11,198 nt of DNA, taken from NCBI GenBank assembly GCA_900617975.1, contig UZAE01001874.1:1-11198 (forward strand). Direction: 5' to 3'. Position numbers and translations under genes: made by a program. Under the pieces are notes generated by a model, which was not told where the DNA came from, searched no databases, and saw only the letters and a program-made list of their open reading frames with translations. Source of the DNA: Rodentolepis nana (lineage: Eukaryota > Platyhelminthes > Cestoda > Cyclophyllidea > Hymenolepididae). This document shows positions 8,944 through 11,198 of the stretch, piece by piece (position 1 is the stretch's first letter; each line of letters begins with the position of its first letter).

Positions 8944-9408
8944 TACGAACGTGAGTCAATAAGTTCTCAGGCAAATTCGATACTTTATTTGTTTGACAAG
9001 CGATTTTATTAATTTTTCTGCATAGGCTTCATTGTTGTCTATGCACCTTTGTAAGCAATATTTTCACCTGTAAATTCCCTCGTTGTGAAAATTTTGAGTG
9101 CTGTCTCTGTCACCCTGAAATTATATGCTTTAAAGTGTGCGTTTAGTTTTGAAAAAAAAATTGTCCGAGATCTGGACCATAACGATGGTGTGGAAGTGTC
9201 AACCCATCGAAATTCGCTCAATTGGGGGAATTCGCAGAGGCATTGGCATGATTGAACAATATTTGACTGGGCAGTTTCTCGCACCCTTTTTCTTGAAAAG
9301 GGGGGTGTTTTCAACTTCTTTAAAACGCCTTCATAATAATAACTTGAGGTGACCGTGTTCTACCCTTCTAGAAAGTCTACCAATTATCATTTATTTTGAA
9401 CCCTCGTA
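8944..9408 (-). mobile_element. Internally deleted mariner transposon
   Basis: A 465 bp element bounded by TACGA...TCGTA and flanked on both sides by TA (8942-8943 and 9409-9410), the usual mariner target duplication. The left end reads TACGAACGTGAGTCAATAAG. The right end, read on the minus strand, begins TACGAGGGTTCAAAATAAA. The two are diverged inverted repeats of the type found in mariner families. Inside, on the minus strand, are pieces of the transposase C-terminal catalytic region in several frames. A full mariner is about 1.3 kb with a transposase of about 345 residues. Here the DNA-binding half and the first catalytic part are missing, so the copy cannot move on its own. It sits 94 bases after the second exon, within the following intron. 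Confidence 0.8.
9013..9314 (-). pseudogene. Mariner transposase C-terminal remnant
   Basis: Minus-strand frames contain, in the order expected of mariner transposases: NHANASANS (compare H-D-N-A-x-x-H around the second catalytic Asp, here Ala); LTLPHHRYGPDLG (compare LPHPPYSPDLA before the third catalytic Asp); FFSKLNAHFKAYNF (compare FLFPKLKxHLKG); ALKIFTTREF (compare ALKxIPxEEF); and LQRCIDNNEAYAEK at 9013-9054 (compare RWxKCIxxxGxYVE near the C terminus). These lie in different frames with internal stops, so at least two frameshifts have occurred. The second catalytic Asp is lost. The 91-residue ATG frame at 9039-9314 covers part of this by chance and is not a functional gene. Comparison motifs are from general family knowledge, not from a search. 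Confidence 0.8.
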
Positions 9409-10912
9409 TAGGTAATGTGTTTTTCGTCTTTGCGAACATTGCATTTGGGGTTGATATTGTTTTTTTTTGAATTAGCATTAACTTCTCTAGTGATATTCAA
9501 TATGTGTCTGACAAATCAAATTCCTTGTCTGCTTTGCTTTAATAAAATACTACTTCGTCAGTCAATTTGATTAACAACCAACGATTGTGGAAATCGATAT
9601 CTACTCCATTCAACTAAACGGAGGCATTTTCTGTTGCTCCAAATGGTCTTAGTAAAGATTGGAACCTGGGAAGTGGGGAAAATGCCACTCGCTTCATCGG
9701 TGTTGCTTCCAAAAGATACTGTTGGGTAATGTTGAAGGGCTACCGCACGTCTTACCATGTGCCGAATGTGCCGACTACCTTCGGTTTCTGTACGTGATCG
9801 GGGAGCGCGAATTTTTTTTAAAACTTGGCTCATTTTTATGCTTGCCGCAACTGCTAGAGTCATAAAATCTGTAGGTGTTAGTCATCCTTCATAGCTGCAA
9901 AGGTCAAATTCGTCACGAGCCAAGGAAATTTTTGGATCTCCTTATTTTATTAACCCAACTAAGAGTATGATCTAGTTTTGGCATTCGCATTATTTGGTGG
10001 TTTAATTCACTCCCTTCTGGCTGTAACACGGTGCAAGTAAGTCGATCTGATACGTCATAGGTGATCATGAAGAATTTGACATTGGGCTGGTGATTTCATC
10101 CCTGAAAATGGAAATCCGGTCCATGAAAATTGAACTTTAGGATATTTTGTGTAGTTAGTAGACATCTCATTGTTGAAATTCTTGTCAAACTAATTAAGAC
10201 TAATTATGTTTCAACTTCCCCCGCCTGGTTCTCACTGACCCTTTCATTCATTTCATACTTTATTAGATCTGTGCTTACTGTTTCCCTCCCATAAGTTATT
10301 TTTAATATATAATAGCGGTTATGAAAATAATAATAGTAATAATAATGCTTGCTTAAATTGTTATTTGTCTGAAGAGTCGGCTTCCGAATACTTTTTCACT
10401 CTTATTTAGTGCTTAGAACATCTCCTTTGATAACTTTAGGATGTTCCCTCTTTTTGCGTCACACCTTATTGAGGCTTTAATTAAACTTTTTTTAAAAAAA
10501 ATATTCGATTTAATTCGTTTAAGTGCGAATGGAATAAAATGGTGTTTGATTTAATGCACTTCTTTCATTTAGTCGCCTTCTAAAGGCAAAACCGTTGTCC
10601 TATCATCGTATTTCTGTATTTTATGAATATTCATTTCTATTCAGACCCATTGCTTGCTTTTAGTATGATCACACCGAAATTGAAATGCTACTGTGTTCTT
10701 CTTGAGCCCAAATCTGAGTTAGTGTCAAAGTCCATGAACTCTCGTAATGCAACGTTCTGAAACTGTAACAATGCGAGCTATGTCACCACGCAATTTTTAA
10801 ATTTGCACGCACTTTGTTTTCTTACTATCAAACGAATTAGCTCTGATCTGTGAAATAAAGGAAGGTGATTCAACTCAATCGCACGACAAGATAACTACTT
10901 CAATCCTAAAGC

Positions 10913-10916
<4 letters not shown>
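9409..10916. other. Non-coding, mostly AT-rich
   Basis: No supported exon. A GC-richer patch at about 9558-9865 is open on both strands (101 residues on minus, 68 on plus) without a domain I recognise. An AAT-rich tract lies at 10324-10347, and an A/T homopolymer junction near 10485-10502. I looked for an acceptor that would continue the split codon of the exon ending at 8849. The best-looking one (TTTCATTTAG at about 10571) gives an immediate stop. Confidence 0.45.
10324..10347. repeat. Imperfect (AAT)n microsatellite
   Basis: About seven AAT/AATAGT units in a row, interrupted once. Confidence 0.75.

Positions 10917-10944
<28 letters not shown>
10917..10944. repeat. (AT)14 microsatellite
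   Basis: Twenty-eight bases of perfect AT alternation, running directly into the CAAATGGCAG start of repeat copy C. Confidence 0.95.
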
Positions 10945-11198
10945 CAAATGGCAGACATTTTGATGGTTATCGTTAGCCCTTTAGCTGACTTTGGGCTTCA
11001 CAGAAGGGAGGAACATTAAAGCGAGAAAAATTCAAGAGGAGGGACAGAAGAGCGATTCACAGATGTAAAAAAATGAGACAAACAGACACAAAGGCCGAGA
11101 AAAGGCAAGATGAGTACTGTGGAAGTGGTGGAATATGACATGTAGTGGGGTGTTGGTGGTTTAAAGTCAGAAGTCAACTGCCGATTAATAGACTTTTT
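10941..11198 (+). repeat. Interspersed repeat, copy C (cut by window end)
   Basis: Third copy, same orientation as the others. It begins ATATCAAATGGCAG, as copy A does, then AGCCCTTTAGCTGACTT, CTTCACAGAAGGGAGG, a short GAGGAGGGAC in place of the long G tract, TCACAGATGTAAAA, GAGTACTGTGGAAGTGG, and GTCAGAAGTCAACTGCC. It stops at the edge inside the TTAATAGACTTTTT block, so its 3' end is missing here. It shares the ATGTAAAA-to-GAGACAAA block with copy B and the 5' start with copy A. Confidence 0.85.

Noticed and set aside
1..11198. CRISPR array, bacterial operon or phage system
   Set aside because: There are no regularly spaced repeats with unique spacers, no ribosome-binding-site-led gene series, and the exon structure is eukaryotic.

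Overview
This window looks like AT-rich nuclear DNA of a metazoan. It has no bacterial-style gene packing. It carries two short open exons bounded by GT/AG splice signals, long non-coding stretches, microsatellites, three copies of an interspersed repeat and a decayed mariner transposon. My guess is a lophotrochozoan, perhaps a parasitic flatworm such as a tapeworm. That rests on general character (long repeat-filled introns, mariner relics), not on a diagnostic marker.

The only gene I can support is on the + strand. Exon 5619-6053 (phase 0 in, phase 0 out) encodes the C-terminal half of what looks like a forkhead-associated (FHA) fold, followed by a proline-rich stretch. Exon 8543-8849 (phase 0 in, ending one base into a codon) encodes a low-complexity Gln/His/Asn/Ser/Thr linker. 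The phases fit together across a 2.5 kb intron. The FHA half most resembles the FHA-like domains of the RADIL/RASIP1 and afadin group (RA-FHA-DIL scaffold proteins acting downstream of Ras-family GTPases at cell adhesion sites). The exons for the start of the gene and for any later domains are not recognised in the window, so the gene is partial at both ends.

Layout: 1-5618 is non-coding and probably lies in an upstream intron or flank. It holds repeat copy A (223-521), CA/TG and poly-C/poly-G tracts, several small inverted repeats, and a GC-richer patch at 4225-4446. The first exon (5619-6053) follows. The intron 6054-8542 contains repeat copy B (7830-8115) and, just before the next exon, a cluster of inverted repeats (8330-8485). 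After the second exon comes a 465 bp mariner relic with TA-flanked terminal inverted repeats (8944-9408) and minus-strand remains of the transposase catalytic region. Non-coding sequence then runs to an (AT)14 microsatellite that leads straight into repeat copy C (10941 to the window edge). All three repeat copies are in the same orientation. I found no convincing tRNA, rRNA, CRISPR array or new multi-gene system.
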